Below are positions 11,755 through 22,033 of a stretch of 64,000 nt of DNA, piece by piece. The stretch spans positions 76,170,041-76,234,040 of the forward strand of contig JAKSZU010000009.1 of NCBI GenBank assembly GCA_026018925.1. The letters run 5' to 3'. The notes under the pieces were generated by a model. That model searched no databases, was not told where the DNA came from, and worked only from the letters and a program-made list of their open reading frames with translations. This DNA is from Tupaia tana (taxonomy: Eukaryota; Chordata; Mammalia; Scandentia; Tupaiidae). The translations under genes and the position numbers were made by a program. The stretch's first letter is position 1. Every line of letters begins with the position of its first letter.

Positions 11755-12392
11755 TGTGGGAGGCTACACACCAGCGAGTCTGCTGAGGCCATTTTTCATG
11801 AGTCTCTTACTATTGCCATCTTAGGCTCAGAGAGCAAACAATTACAAAGGCCACAATTGGCTCCCCTTCAAAAACCTCACCTTCAAAACCGTACTCTGAT
11901 TGGCCACTTCCCATAGCAAATCGGTGAGCTTAGAATCCCTCAGATTTGCATATCTGGGCACCTCATGATTGGTCCACAAAGCAACCAATCATAACCCACC
12001 TTTTACTATACTTCATTCAACCAATCACGGCCCACCAGCATGTATATAACCACAATCCCTGGCTCATAATCGCCAGATGACCCTGAAGATCCTGAAGAGT
12101 TGTGACACCGTGTCGTCTCCGGACAACCCTGAGCTGTGACACCGCGTTATCTCCAGACGACCCTGAGCTGTGAAGCTGCGTCGTCTCCGGACGACCCTGA
12201 GCTGTGACGCTGCATCGTCTCCGGACGACCCTGAGCTGTGACGACATCACGTCGTCTCCAAATGACCCTGACAATAAAGAGACGACCCTGAAGAGACACT
12301 GCGTCATCTCCATGCTGTGACAGTGCACCGTTTGTCCCGTCTCTCACTCCTTCCCTCAGGAAACCTATTCGGCTGTCCCACGGGTCGGGACA
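11755..12392 (+). mobile_element. Solo LTR of an endogenous retrovirus
   Basis: A 638-bp LTR starting TGTGGGAGGC and ending TCGGGACA. It is flanked by a perfect 6-bp TSD CAAACT (11749-11754 and 12393-12398). Promoter signals are in order: CCAAT boxes near 11984 and 12020, a TATA-like TGTATATAAC at 12041-12050, and AATAAA at 12273-12278. No retroviral coding sequence flanks it, so it is a solo LTR left by recombination between two LTRs. A 34-bp tandem repeat lies between TATA and polyadenylation signal. A 6-bp TSD is more usual for class II than class I ERVs, but one or two bases may match by chance. Confidence 0.88.
12105..12265 (+). repeat. 34-bp tandem repeat inside the solo LTR
   Basis: TCGTCTCC/TTATCTCC recurs at 12113, 12147, 12181, 12215 and 12252, giving a period of 34, 34, 34 and 37 bp. 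Each unit contains GACGACCCTGAGCTGTGA or a close variant. The array is CpG-rich compared with the surrounding DNA. Confidence 0.85.
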
Positions 12393-12398
12393 CAAACT

Positions 12399-12744
12399 AA
12401 ACTGATTGTATATGTTAACTACATTTAAAAAGACTTTTATGACTACTAGATTTTATTTTTGATTCAGTAACTTTGTACTATTGCCTGGGAGAGTTGACAC
12501 ATAAAACTATCCATCACCCTCTACCCTTAACAACTTGATTTTTCTTCATCTTCTGTGTTTATAGCTTTCTTTAAACTACTTTGGTTCTCAAGTTGTTTTA
12601 ATTTAAACTTACACTAGATTTTTTCTATCAATTATTACCACAATGTTGTGCCATTTCTCTGGTCAAATATTTAATGAAAATGTAGCAGATGAATAAGAAC
12701 CAAAAAAAAAAAAAAAAGATTCTAGTACTGCATGAGAAGAATGA
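12399..12744. other. Unique sequence, nothing recognised
   Basis: AT-rich; contains an A16-type run near 12702-12717. No gene or repeat family recognised. Confidence 0.35.
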
Positions 12745-12840
12745 GATGCAGAAGCAGACAGACCTGAGTTCAAACATGAGTGTCAAGACTCATTTCTTAT
12801 ATAAACTTGGACACACTGGTTAAATTCTCTAAGTCTGAAT
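12745..12840 (+). mobile_element. MIR SINE fragment
   Basis: Matches the MIR layout: ACAGACCTGAGTTCAAAC (B box and core), CTTATATAAACTTGGACA, then TTAAATTCTCTAAGTCTGAAT, corresponding to the family's tgtgaccttgggcaa…cttaacctctctgagcct core. It is ancient and diverged, and the L1 at 12852 inserted at its end. Confidence 0.65.
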
Positions 12841-13572
12841 TATATATAATTATTTTATTTTATACATACAATCACATTATTTAGCTTAGAAAGTGAATAT
12901 TTCAACAGGTGAACATTTCTCCCTGGTCCAGTTGATAAAACTATAAAATATCTTCAGCAGATAATGCCACCTTTCTTTGTCCCATTAATGCTTTACCTCC
13001 CTATTTTTCTTCTAACTGTACTTCCTCAGACCCTACTCTTTCTCACACACTGTATCTGATATTTACATGTATATACTGTGTTTCTATATCCTTTAGTCAA
13101 TCTGTTTCAGTCATAGAGGGCAAACACTCAGTATATATTAAGTAAGGACATACAATGTCTCTTCTTCATAGCCTAGCTTGCTTCACTCAGCAGTAAATCT
13201 TCCATATTCTCCCACTTTCTGTCAAAAGCCAGGATTTTGTTGTTTTTTGTTATGGCTGAATAGTATTCCATAGAGTATATGTGCCACAGTTTTTCTATCC
13301 ATTCATCTGTTCGGGGCATTTGGGTTGTTTCCATGACTTAGCAATTGTGAATAGTGCCGCAATAAACATCGATTTGCAAGCACTTTTCTGATTAAGAATT
13401 CTTCTGTCCTTTGGGTAGCTACCAAGGAGTGAGATTGTTGGATTATATGGTAGCTCTATTTGTAGATTTGCGAGGAATCTCCAAATTGTTCTCCACAGTG
13501 GCTGGATCAATTTACATTCCCACTAGCAGTGTAAGAGACTTCCCCTTTCACCAACCCCTGCCATCACTTACC

Positions 13573-13840
13573 TTTTTTTTTTTTTTGGAGAGGTTTCTGC
13601 CATAGGGCGCATGCGCTCGCCAGACAGACAGAGAGAGACAGAGAGACAGAAAGCAAGAAATCACCCCCTGGGGGGGGGGTAGCTACACCGCAATCCCTTC
13701 TCCTCCATTCTTCTCTCGGGATCTTGAGCACGCATGCACACGGGCTCAGTGTGAGTTTTAAGTCACCGGGTCCGGGACTCGAACCACGGTCGACTACATA
13801 GGAGTCCAGCGACATAACCATTACACTAACTGCTGGTCCC
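13573..13840 (-). mobile_element. Young tRNA-derived SINE
   Basis: Reverse-orientation full-length copy with T-tail, GGGCGCATGCGCTCGCCAGA, the CCCCCTGGGGGGGGG region and CTAACTGCTGGTCCC end. Inserted in the L1 of element c at CATCACTTACC. Confidence 0.93.
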
Positions 13841-13846
13841 TCATCT

Positions 13847-14105
13847 TTTTTTTTTTTTATAGGTTTTTACTATAGGGCGCATGCGCTTGCCAGACAGACA
13901 GAGAGAGACAGAGAGCTAGAAAGCGAGATATCACCAACCAGGGGGGATGGCCACACCTCAATCCCTTCTCCTCCATTCTCCTCTCGGGATCTTGGGCATG
14001 CACACACGCGCCCGGCATGAGTTTAAGCCACCAGGTCCAGGACTCGAACCACAGTCGACTACATGGGAGTCCAGCAACATAGCCATTACGCTAACTGCTT
14101 GTCCC
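13847..14105 (-). mobile_element. Young tRNA-derived SINE (tandem neighbour)
   Basis: Second reverse copy, directly adjoining the first in the same orientation. Short TSD-like TCATCTT/TCATTTA flank. The B box (reverse GACTCGAACC) and A box regions are well preserved. Confidence 0.92.
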
Positions 14106-14455
14106 TCATTTATTATTTTTTAATCTTAGTCATTCTGACTGGGGTTAGGTGGTATTTTTTTTTTTTTAATCTGCGTTTCCCTTCCAATGAGGGATATTGA
14201 GCATTTTTTCATATGCCTTTTAACTATTCGTATGTTATCTTCAAAGAGTGGGTTTTTTTTTTCAACTCATTCTCCCATCTTTTAATAGGATAAATCATCC
14301 TTTTCAGAACAGCTGCTTGAGTTCCTTGTGAATTTTGGTGATCAGTCCCTTATCTGACACATAGTTTCTGCGTAGCAAAAGACACAGTAATTAGTGTGAA
14401 TTGACAGCCTTCAGAATGGGAAAATATTTTTGTAAATTATATATAATTGTAACAG

Positions 14456-14600
14456 TTGAGGCCAACAGTTTCATTGAATGTGGAAGGCATTGACTCAAAC
14501 TTTTACATAATAGGAGATGCATTAGTTTTCCTCATATTTCCATATGTCTTCATGTTTCTTCTGTTTCTTCTAGTTATTCCTGCCTTTGTATTCCTGCTTC
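14456..14600. repeat. Unclassified interspersed repeat, copy 2
   Basis: Similar to positions 1-165 (see that entry). It has the same order of blocks, including CATGTTTCTTCTGTTTCTTC followed by TAGTTATTCC. Family unknown. Confidence 0.45.
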
Positions 14601-14774
14601 TATTGAATTTTTTTCATGTCCTAGGTCATCTCACTTTTCTAAGAGTGCTGTCCCTTTTCTGTGCAATGTGGTCTCATGCTGGGCAATACTTCCCTTTCTT
14701 TGCACCCTAAAGTAAGTTTGCAAAGTTTGTGGGAAGAGCATATTTAATGAAGTGTAGTGAACAGCTTAAAATTG

Positions 14775-14946
14775 AATTTAAGGCCAAGGTTGGTGATGCA
14801 GTTGGTAGCAAACTGAACAACAGTGCTGAAATTCACACAGTCAACAGCAGGTTCAGAGTCTCAGGGCAGCTAGAAAATACACCAGGCATGTGGGTGCATG
14901 GTCAAGATCATGGAATATCTGTTGGGATGAAGAAAGGGATGATAGC
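14775..14946 (+). mobile_element. Old SINE, 5' part (split by L1)
   Basis: tRNA-like start (GGTTGGTGATGCAGTTGGTAG) and B-box-like CAGGTTCAGAGTCTC, followed by CACCAGGCATGTGGGTGCATGG. Its 3' part resumes at 17507 after the L1 insertion at 14947-17490. It seems related to the other old SINEs but is heavily diverged. Confidence 0.5.
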
Positions 14947-17490
14947 TGATCAAAATATAACAACACTACCTTCCTGTCTCAACAATGCTGTCTTCGTATC
15001 CCTCCTTCAAATGTTTTTTTCCCAGGCCCCACTCCTCCACACACACCACATCTGGCATTCATATCTACCTCTTGTGTTTGTACATCCTTTAGCCCATCCG
15101 TTTCAGTTATAGAGTGTGGACATTCAGTATATATGAAGTGGTGACATACAGTGACTCTCCTTCATAGCCTGGCTTGCTTCACTCAGCAGTAAGTCTTCCA
15201 TATTCTTCCACTTTCTGTCAAAAGCCAGGGTTTTGTTGTTCTTAATGGCTGAATAGTATTCCATAGAGTATATGTGCACAGTTTTTCAATCCATTCAGCC
15301 GAACGGGGGCATTTGGGTTGGTTCCATGTCTTAGCAATCGTGAAAAGTGCCGCAATAAACATCGATGTGCAAGCACTTTTCCAATGAGAAATTCTTCTGT
15401 CCTTTGGGTAGATGCCAAGAAAGGGATTACTGGATCATATGGCAGTTCTATTTGTAGATTGTTGAGGAATCTCCAAATGGTTCTCCACAGTGGTTGGACT
15501 GATTTACATTCCCACCAGCAGTGTAAGAGAGTTCCCCTTTCACCACACCCCTGCAAACACTTAACATTTTTTGTTTTTTTAATCTTAGCCATTCTGACTG
15601 GGGTTAGGTGGCATCTCATTGTTGTTTTGATCTGCATTTCCCGTTTGATGACGGATGTTGAGCATTTTTTCATATGCCTTCTGGCTATTCGTATGTCATC
15701 TTTACTGAGTGTTCTTTTCAACTCCTTCTCCCATCTTTTAATAGGGTTGATCATCTTTTTTCCAAACAGCTTCTTTAGTTCCTTACGTATTCTGGTTATC
15801 AATCTCTTATCTGATGCATAGTTTACAAAAATATTTTCTCATTCTGAGGGCTGTTAATTCACACTAATTACTGTGTCTTTTGCCATGCAGAAACTTCTTA
15901 GTCTGATGTAATCCCACTTGTCTATTTTGGGGATTATTGACTGTGCTTTGGGGGTCTTATGTAAGAAGTATTTCACTACCCCAATGTCTCCCAGAGTTTC
16001 CCCACTGTTTTCTAGTAGCAGTTTAATAGTTTGGGGTCTTAGATTTAGATCCTTCATCCACCTTGACTTGATTTTTGACAAAGATGAGAGGTAGGTGTTC
16101 AGATTCATCTTTCTACAGGTGGAAATCCATTTTTTCCAGCACCATTTGCTGAAGAGGTTTTCCTTTTCCCACTGGATTGACTTGTACTCCTTGTCAAAAA
16201 TCAGTTGACTGAATGATTGGGGATTTATTCCTGTGGACTCAATTCTGTTCCGTTGGCCCACATATCTGTTCCTGTGCCAATACCATGCTGTTTTGATTAC
16301 CACAGCTTTGTAGTATATTTTTGGGTCAGGGAGTGAGATGCCGCCCACTCCACTCTTCTTTTGTAGAATTACTTTGGCAATATGGGGTCTTTTATTATTC
16401 CAGACGAATTTTATGATTGTCTTTTCTAAATCTGTGAAGAATGTGTCTGGTACTTTGATTGGCATTGCGTTAAATAGGTAGATTAATTTGGGTAGAGTTG
16501 ACATTTTGGTCATATTAATTCTTCCAATCCAGGAACATGGGATGTCTTTCCACTTTTTTGTGTCATTTTCAATTTCTTATTTTAGTTTCTCATAGTTTTC
16601 CTGGTGGAGGTCTTTAACTTCTTTGGTTAGATTTATCCCTAAGTATCTTATACTTTTAGTGGCTATGGTAAATGGAATAACTTTTTCAGTTCTATCTCTG
16701 TCTGCCTGTTGTTTGTATATAGAAATGCTATAGACTTCTGTATATTAATTTTGTATCCTGCAACTTTACTGTATTCGTGCATTATTTCCAGAAATTTTTT
16801 CATGGAAATCATTGTGTCTTCTATGTACACAATCATGTTATCTGTGAATAGAACGAGTTTCACCTCTTCTTTTCCTATTTGGATGCCTTTAATTTTTTCC
16901 TCTTTTCTGATTGTGTTGGCGAGGACTTCCTGTACTATATTGAAAAGGAGTGGAGAGAGTGGGAATCCTTGTCTTGTACCCATTGTTAGGGGGAAACCTT
17001 TCAGCTTTTCTCCATTCAGGATGATGTTTGCGATGATTTTTTCATAGATAGCTTTTATTGTGTTGAGAAATGACCCTTGTATGCCGATTTTGCTGAGCGT
17101 CTTGATCATAAAGGGATGCTGTGTCTTATCAAATGCTTTTTCTGCATCAATCGATATGACCATATGGTTTTTGTCTTTTTTTCTGTTAATATGGTGTATT
17201 ACATTTATGGTTTTGCATATGTTGAACCAACCTTGCATTCCTGGAATAAAGCCTACCTAATCATGATGTATAATATTTTTTATAAGTTGTTGGATACGGT
17301 TAGCTAGTATCTTGTTGAGAATCTTTGCATCTATATTCATCAGAGATATTGGTCTATAGTTTTCCTTCCTTGTCCTGTCCTTTTCAACTGGGGAGAAATG
17401 TTCACATATTGAAATGACCATCTTGTAAGCTAAATAATGTGATTGAATTTATTAAAAAAAGTAAATAAAAAATTAAATTAAATTAAAAAA
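14947..17490 (-). mobile_element. 5'-inverted (twin-primed) L1 (element d)
   Basis: A perfect 16-bp TSD AGAAAGGGATGATAGC flanks it (14931-14946 and 17491-17506). The right end (about 17384-17490) is an L1 3' end in plus orientation with an A tail. The rest (14947-17383) is L1 in minus orientation, running from 3'UTR back through ORF2. In L1 sense coordinates the inverted block stops at ATTTTGATCA and the plus block starts at ACTGGGGAGAAATG, which are adjacent in other copies. This is the classic product of twin priming. Confidence 0.93.
15190..17383 (-). pseudogene. L1 ORF2 fragment (reverse transcriptase to C-terminus), element d
   Basis: Three long open stretches survive (15242-15802, 15854-16513, 16663-17238) separated by frameshifts. 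They cover reverse-transcriptase blocks ([39 protein letters not shown]) and the C-terminal Cys-His segment (GCGERGTLLHCWWEC). The FADD catalytic block near 16826-16850 reads LFTDNM: one catalytic aspartate is Asn and Ala is Thr. The endonuclease half is absent because of 5' truncation. Confidence 0.88.
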
Positions 17491-17506
17491 AGAAAGGGAT
17501 GATAGC

Positions 17507-17595
17507 ATGATGAAATCTGTAAAGGATCTCTCTCTCTCCTCTTTCTCTCATGCATGTGTGCATGAATGAAATAAATAAACCATTAAAAAATTGAA
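17507..17595 (+). mobile_element. Old SINE, 3' part
   Basis: Continues the SINE of 14775-14946 after the L1 insertion: CT-rich tract, then CATGCATGTGTGCATGAATG and an A-rich tail (AATAAATAAACCATTAAAAAA). Confidence 0.45.
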
Positions 17596-17689
17596 TTGAA
17601 GATGTAACAAGGGCCTACTTTAGCCAGACTCACTACATCTTGTATAATCAATTTGTTTTTCTCTTTCTCATTAGCTTGACAATTTTTAC

Positions 17690-18105
17690 TTGAGATTTAT
17701 CTTAGAAACTCCAGGGAAACACACATCATAGGCTGCCAACCTGAAAACTCAAAAAAGATTAGAGACATTTTATCCCCAGAAACTGAAAACCTCTCTTTTG
17801 AAGCTAGATTGAATCCTCAGCTAAACCAACTAAAAATTAGAATAACCTATGCTTTTTGTGTACCTTGCCATTAGCTTCTGGCCTCTTCCTTCTCCTATAA
17901 ATGCATCTATAATTTGGCTGACCAGTTGAAGATATTTTTACATGTGTCCCCTATGTGCCCACACTGTATTTCTCTTTTCCTCTCTCACCAACAAATTTGT
18001 CTCTCTGTGTCTTTTTGGGCTGCAAAGAGTTGGACCTACTGAGGATCTCTGGATGCAGGGCATAGGGCCTTTAGTTCAGCAACTTGATAATTTTATTCTT
18101 ATCAA
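17690..18105 (+). repeat. Possible ERV LTR-like sequence
   Basis: Contains a TATA-like CTCCTATAAATGCATC (near 17893-17908), a pyrimidine-rich stretch, and an AACAAATTTGTCTCTCTGTG block reminiscent of an LTR R/U5 region. Termini and TSD were not found, so this is a weak call. Confidence 0.3.
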
Positions 18106-18290
18106 ATATTTGGCTATCCTAATTAGGTCCAGTGAGCAATTTTTCACTGGAGCCTCCACCCCCTCAGGTTTAGCCTCTGACCTTGTTACTTATTGACATT
18201 ATTTGGTTTTACCTTGATTGTAAAATTATAAAAATCTATATTCACTAAAATGTGTTGTTAGAATTAAATTTAAAAATATAAAAATGCTTT

Positions 18291-18552
18291 ATTTTTTCTT
18301 TTTTTGGAGAGGTTTTTGCTATAAGGCACATGCATTCACCAGAAAGACAGAGAGACAGAGACAGAAAGAGAGAAATCACCCACCATGGGGTATGGCCACG
18401 CCACAATTCCTTCTCCTCCATTCTCCTCTCAGGTCTTGGGCACGCACACACACGCTTCCGGCGTGAGTTTAAGCCACCAGTTCCAGGACTTGAACTGCGG
18501 TCGACTACATGGAAGTCCAGAGACATAGCCATTATGCTAACCTCTGGTCCCC
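18291..18552 (-). mobile_element. Young tRNA-derived SINE
   Basis: Reverse copy with a perfect 18-bp TSD AAAATATAAAAATGCTTT at 18273-18290 and 18553-18570. It ends CCTCTGGTCCCC. Confidence 0.96.
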
Positions 18553-18570
18553 AAAATATAAAAATGCTTT

Positions 18571-19078
18571 GTAAAACAATTAAGAAACTGAAAAACAATG
18601 TGGTATTGTATAGCCTATGTGGAAAATAATTTCTGCTCTTGACTCTAGTGGTGGTTTGTCTGCAATCCTACCACTTTATCCTAAACATTTCTCAAGAACT
18701 TAGCTTATCTTGACAGATCAGATAATGACTTCACAGTCTTCGAGAATCTAGAAACAGGCAACAAGGGGATGGTTTATCCATTTGGATAGAAGGAAGAATA
18801 TCTCTATTTGGAAAGAATAGTTTCCTAAGTCCCCATGTATAGACACATTTTAGTATACGTATTTTACAACATTTACTCTTAGAGCTGCCCATTTGTTTGT
18901 TTCCTTTCTGCTCCTTTTAGTTCTTCTAATTACATATTGAAGAAGGCAATATTTAAGTGCAAAGGATGTATACCATCTCTTTTTAACTCTAGCTAATATC
19001 CATTGTGACTGGAATAGTGACTGAAAGCATTTACAGAATATGCAGGGGATAAGATCACAAAAGGCCAGTGCGGTGGCT
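18571..19078. other. Unique sequence, nothing recognised
   Basis: No repeat or gene identified between the SINE and the ORF2-less element. Confidence 0.4.
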
Positions 19079-19318
19079 TTTTTTTTTTTTTTTTTTACTT
19101 TTATTTTAATTAATTAATTAATTTATTTATTTATTACATTTTATCACATGTCTTTACAGTGTATGTTTCTTTTTTCAACACAAATACCATGCATGTCAGT
19201 CAAGACAAGGATATTTCTATATACATTATCATCAGCAAATAGCTTCTAATTTTTTGTCAATTAAGCATACTTTTACCCATTTTTTTCTCCTGTTCTCTCC
19301 CTCCCTTCCCCACAAAAC

Positions 19319-19790
19319 TTTTTTTTTTGCATTTTATTGATTCAAAACAGATCTTAAAGTATGGACAAAACTAGAATCTAGTGACAAGTGCACTGTAATT
19401 TTCTTCTGAAACATTTTTTTCCTCTCTCCATTCCTCCTTTCACTTTATAAAGATATAAACTTACTTATTTGCAAAAAAAAAATTAGGTTAATCTCAATTT
19501 GGTCTGTTGTTTTCACAAAGCCCCATAAGGATGCAATTTCTGATGCAAGGCAGCAAATAATATTGTATTATTAAACTTATGCAAATAACTGTTTACCACA
19601 AAATAAGAATGCTCAAAAATATTTTCCAATTGCAAAAGAGTCAAGAAGGGGGAAAAGTTTATTGAAAACTTTTTTTTAACAAATTGCTGAACCCAAAAAC
19701 TGAAAAGAAAACAAAAATTCTTAAATAGGAAAATGTGTAGAAGGACATCAGTAATGTTTTAGAAAAATGTCATAGAATTCTATTTCACCA
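19319..19790 (-). mobile_element. Putative mRNA 3'UTR retrocopy
   Basis: On the minus strand the sequence ends GAATCAATAAAATGC followed by about ten A residues, a polyadenylation signal at the right spacing. It does not resemble the L1 3'UTRs of this window. The upstream edge is uncertain, and the parent gene is not recognised. Confidence 0.4.
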
Positions 19791-19959
19791 GTTTAGTCTC
19801 ATGTAATCTCTCTTTTGTTGAATTTCCAGTGTTACTGTGGTCTGTCCTTTTCATTAACATTCAACATCATTAATGATATTTCAGAAGTTGTCCCTGCCAT
19901 TAAGTTGGCCTTTTTCTTGGTCATTTTTTGTTCTCTTATTTGTCTCAGTTTTCCTGGCA

Positions 19960-21025
19960 TAGTACTTCCTTAAGATCTTCTTGAAGAGCTGGTCTGGTGC
20001 TGATAAATTCTTTCAGGTTTTGTTTATCTTAAAATGTTCTTATCTTTTCTTCACATATGAAGGATAATATTGCCAGATATAGTAATTTTTGGTTGAAATT
20101 GTTTTTCACTTAATACTTTGAATATATTTTTCCATTCATTCCTTGCTTGCCTTGTTTCTGATGAGAGGTTCAATGTTAGACTGATGGGATATCCTTTGAA
20201 AGTAACTTGATGTTTTTCTCTTTCCAATTTTAGTATCCTAACTCTGTCTGTAGTTTTGGTCAATCTGGGTATGATGTGCCTTGGAGAAGATCTTCTTGGG
20301 TTGATTCTATGTGGGGTCCTTTGTACTTCTTGGGTCTGGATATTTGAATGACTCTCTAGGTTGGGAAAGTTTTCTTCCAGGATTTCAGGGAATAGATTAA
20401 CAATGTCCTGATTAGTTTCTTCACTTTCTGGGATATTGATTATCTGGTTGTTTGGGTGTCTAATGGTACCTAGCATTACTTGAATATTATTCTCATTTGG
20501 GGGGTTATATTATCAGTATTTTTGGTGAATTTTTCTAGGTCAGAGATTCTGTCTTCTATATCTGAGATTTGATCTTTTGCATCATGTAATCTCCTTTTAA
20601 TAATTTCAAGGGTGGTTTTGATTCCTGTATTACAGTCTTTATCTCTAACAGTTCTGTTTGATTCTTTTTATGGTGTGTATTTCCTCTTTCAGATCATGGA
20701 AAAACTTCCTCACCTCCTGGAACTCATTGTCTCTTTTCTCCTGCATTTTCTGGAGTTCACTAGCTCTCTTTCCTTTCATCTCTGTTAGCTTTGTCACTAT
20801 GAATATCCTAAATTCTTTATCTGACATTTCCACAAGTTCCATTGTACTGTCTGTAGATGATGAAGGGCTGTTCTTTCCCTTTGGCGGAGAGATATTGTCT
20901 TGATTTCCCATATTTATTGTCCCTTTCAGATAGTGGTTTCTTTTCATCATCAGAAGTGCTCTGGGGTGGCTGGTGGGTGCCAAGACTGAGCAGAAGGTAT
21001 CTGGTATCTTGGGGTACAATAACAA
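19960..21025 (-). pseudogene. ORF1 remnant of element e
   Basis: Two open pieces remain, 20645-21025 (N-terminal, with the MSDKEFRIFIVTKLTEM block and coiled-coil) and 20051-20476 (RRM/C-terminal part, with NPRRSSPRHI and AREKHQ-type blocks). They match the intact ORF1 at 46120-47121. Stops and frameshifts in between make it nonfunctional. Confidence 0.8.
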
Positions 21026-21130
21026 TAGCCAGACTAGCAGATACTGTATACCCCAGTGCAGCCACCATAATCACAGAGAATGCTTCCTTCCCAGCCTGTG
21101 CACCATGCATGCTCCAGCGCTGTGGTTATT

Positions 21131-21492
21131 GAAAACCAAAAATCTAAATTTACTGGTAGTAGATTTGCCTAGAATGTTCCCCATTTCTTTGGGGAGGAAT
21201 TGCTCTGTGAATAGTTTTCAATAAAGTGCCATGAGGTCCAATTTGCATTGCATCAGCTGGAGTTAACAAACGAAATTAATACAATAAAAGGAGGACATGT
21301 TAAGAGTATTAAACATTAAGTACTTGAAAAGTTTAAAAAAATTCAGCAAACTTCTCTGTTGACAAGTTCATTTGTTCTTCGAGAGCAGTTATAAAAATAT
21401 GAAAGCCAAGACAATATTGCAGATTCCTTAGGACACTAGCTTGACACAGGATAGACAGTTGTATGCTCATTTGGATCTATTTGCATCCAGGT
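21131..21492. other. Unique sequence
   Basis: No recognised feature between the HAL1-like element and the TSD of the next L1. Confidence 0.35.
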
Positions 21493-21511
21493 AAAAAGCA
21501 AATAGAGCCTG

Positions 21512-21800
21512 ATCAGTTCCGGACACCAGGCGGCTGGAGGCTACAGTCCGACCACTCCAGCACTTCGGCATCCCCACCCTTCCTCCTCCTTGGACCCCAG
21601 GTTGGTTGTCTGGGACTTTAAGATGAACCTGCACCCCACCTCACCCACAAACTGGATTGAGCTAGCCATCAGTTCTGGACACCAGGCAGCCTGACCTGTC
21701 ACCCATCCTCTGGGCCTTCCTCCTTTGCCTTTGGACTCTCTGAATTTTAATGATTTGATTAGTGCGTGATGCGCGTTGCACGCTGCACAATTTCCTTTTT
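21512..21800 (+). promoter_or_regulatory. Monomeric L1 5'UTR, element f
   Basis: ATCAGTTCCGGACACCAGG at 21512 recurs as ATCAGTTCTGGACACCAGG near 21669, a monomer of about 158 bp. A CpG-rich GTGCGTGATGCGCGTTGCAC stretch follows near 21760. Promoter activity is inferred from analogy with monomeric L1 5'UTRs. Confidence 0.6.
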
Positions 21801-22033
21801 TGTTTTGTTTTTATTTGCTCTTGAGATGTTGCTTATTAGGTCAGTTGGAGACACACCACTCCTTAGAAACAGGGAGGACTTTGGGCCATCCAGGACGAGT
21901 GGCAACAATTAATGGTAACTGTGGGCAACAGGTAGGCCAACCATAAGAGAAATCATCAATTTAATGATGCTGTACAACTCTTAACACTCAGAGTTACCTT
22001 AAATAAGTTAGGAAGCATCATATAGATTACCTG

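Larger units (their letters stand above)
12852..14434 (-). mobile_element. 5'-truncated L1 (element c) with two SINEs
   Basis: Minus-strand L1 3' end: T-rich tail, 3'UTR (12860-13190) and ORF2 C-terminal part (to 14434). A perfect 14-bp TSD AATTATATATAATT is present at 12838-12851 and 14435-14448. Two SINEs sit side by side inside it (13573-13840 and 13847-14105). ORF2 is broken. Confidence 0.92.
19079..21130 (-). mobile_element. ORF2-less L1-type element (HAL1-like, element e)
   Basis: Minus strand. In sense order: a short 5'UTR (about 21130-21026), a broken ORF1 (21025 to about 19960), the ORF1-ORF2 spacer (about 19960-19800) and then, without any ORF2, a 3' region and a 3'UTR ending in a long T-run at 19080-19098. 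The insert at 19319-19800 looks like a separate A-tailed retrocopy. Half-L1 (HAL1) elements with ORF1 only are known in mammals. I found no clear TSD, so a deletion of ORF2 after insertion is possible. Confidence 0.65.

Noticed and set aside
12017-12395. Overlapping 103- and 82-codon frames with repeated SSGDD-type residues
   Set aside because: They are translations of the antisense of the 34-bp repeat in the solo LTR, not a gene.
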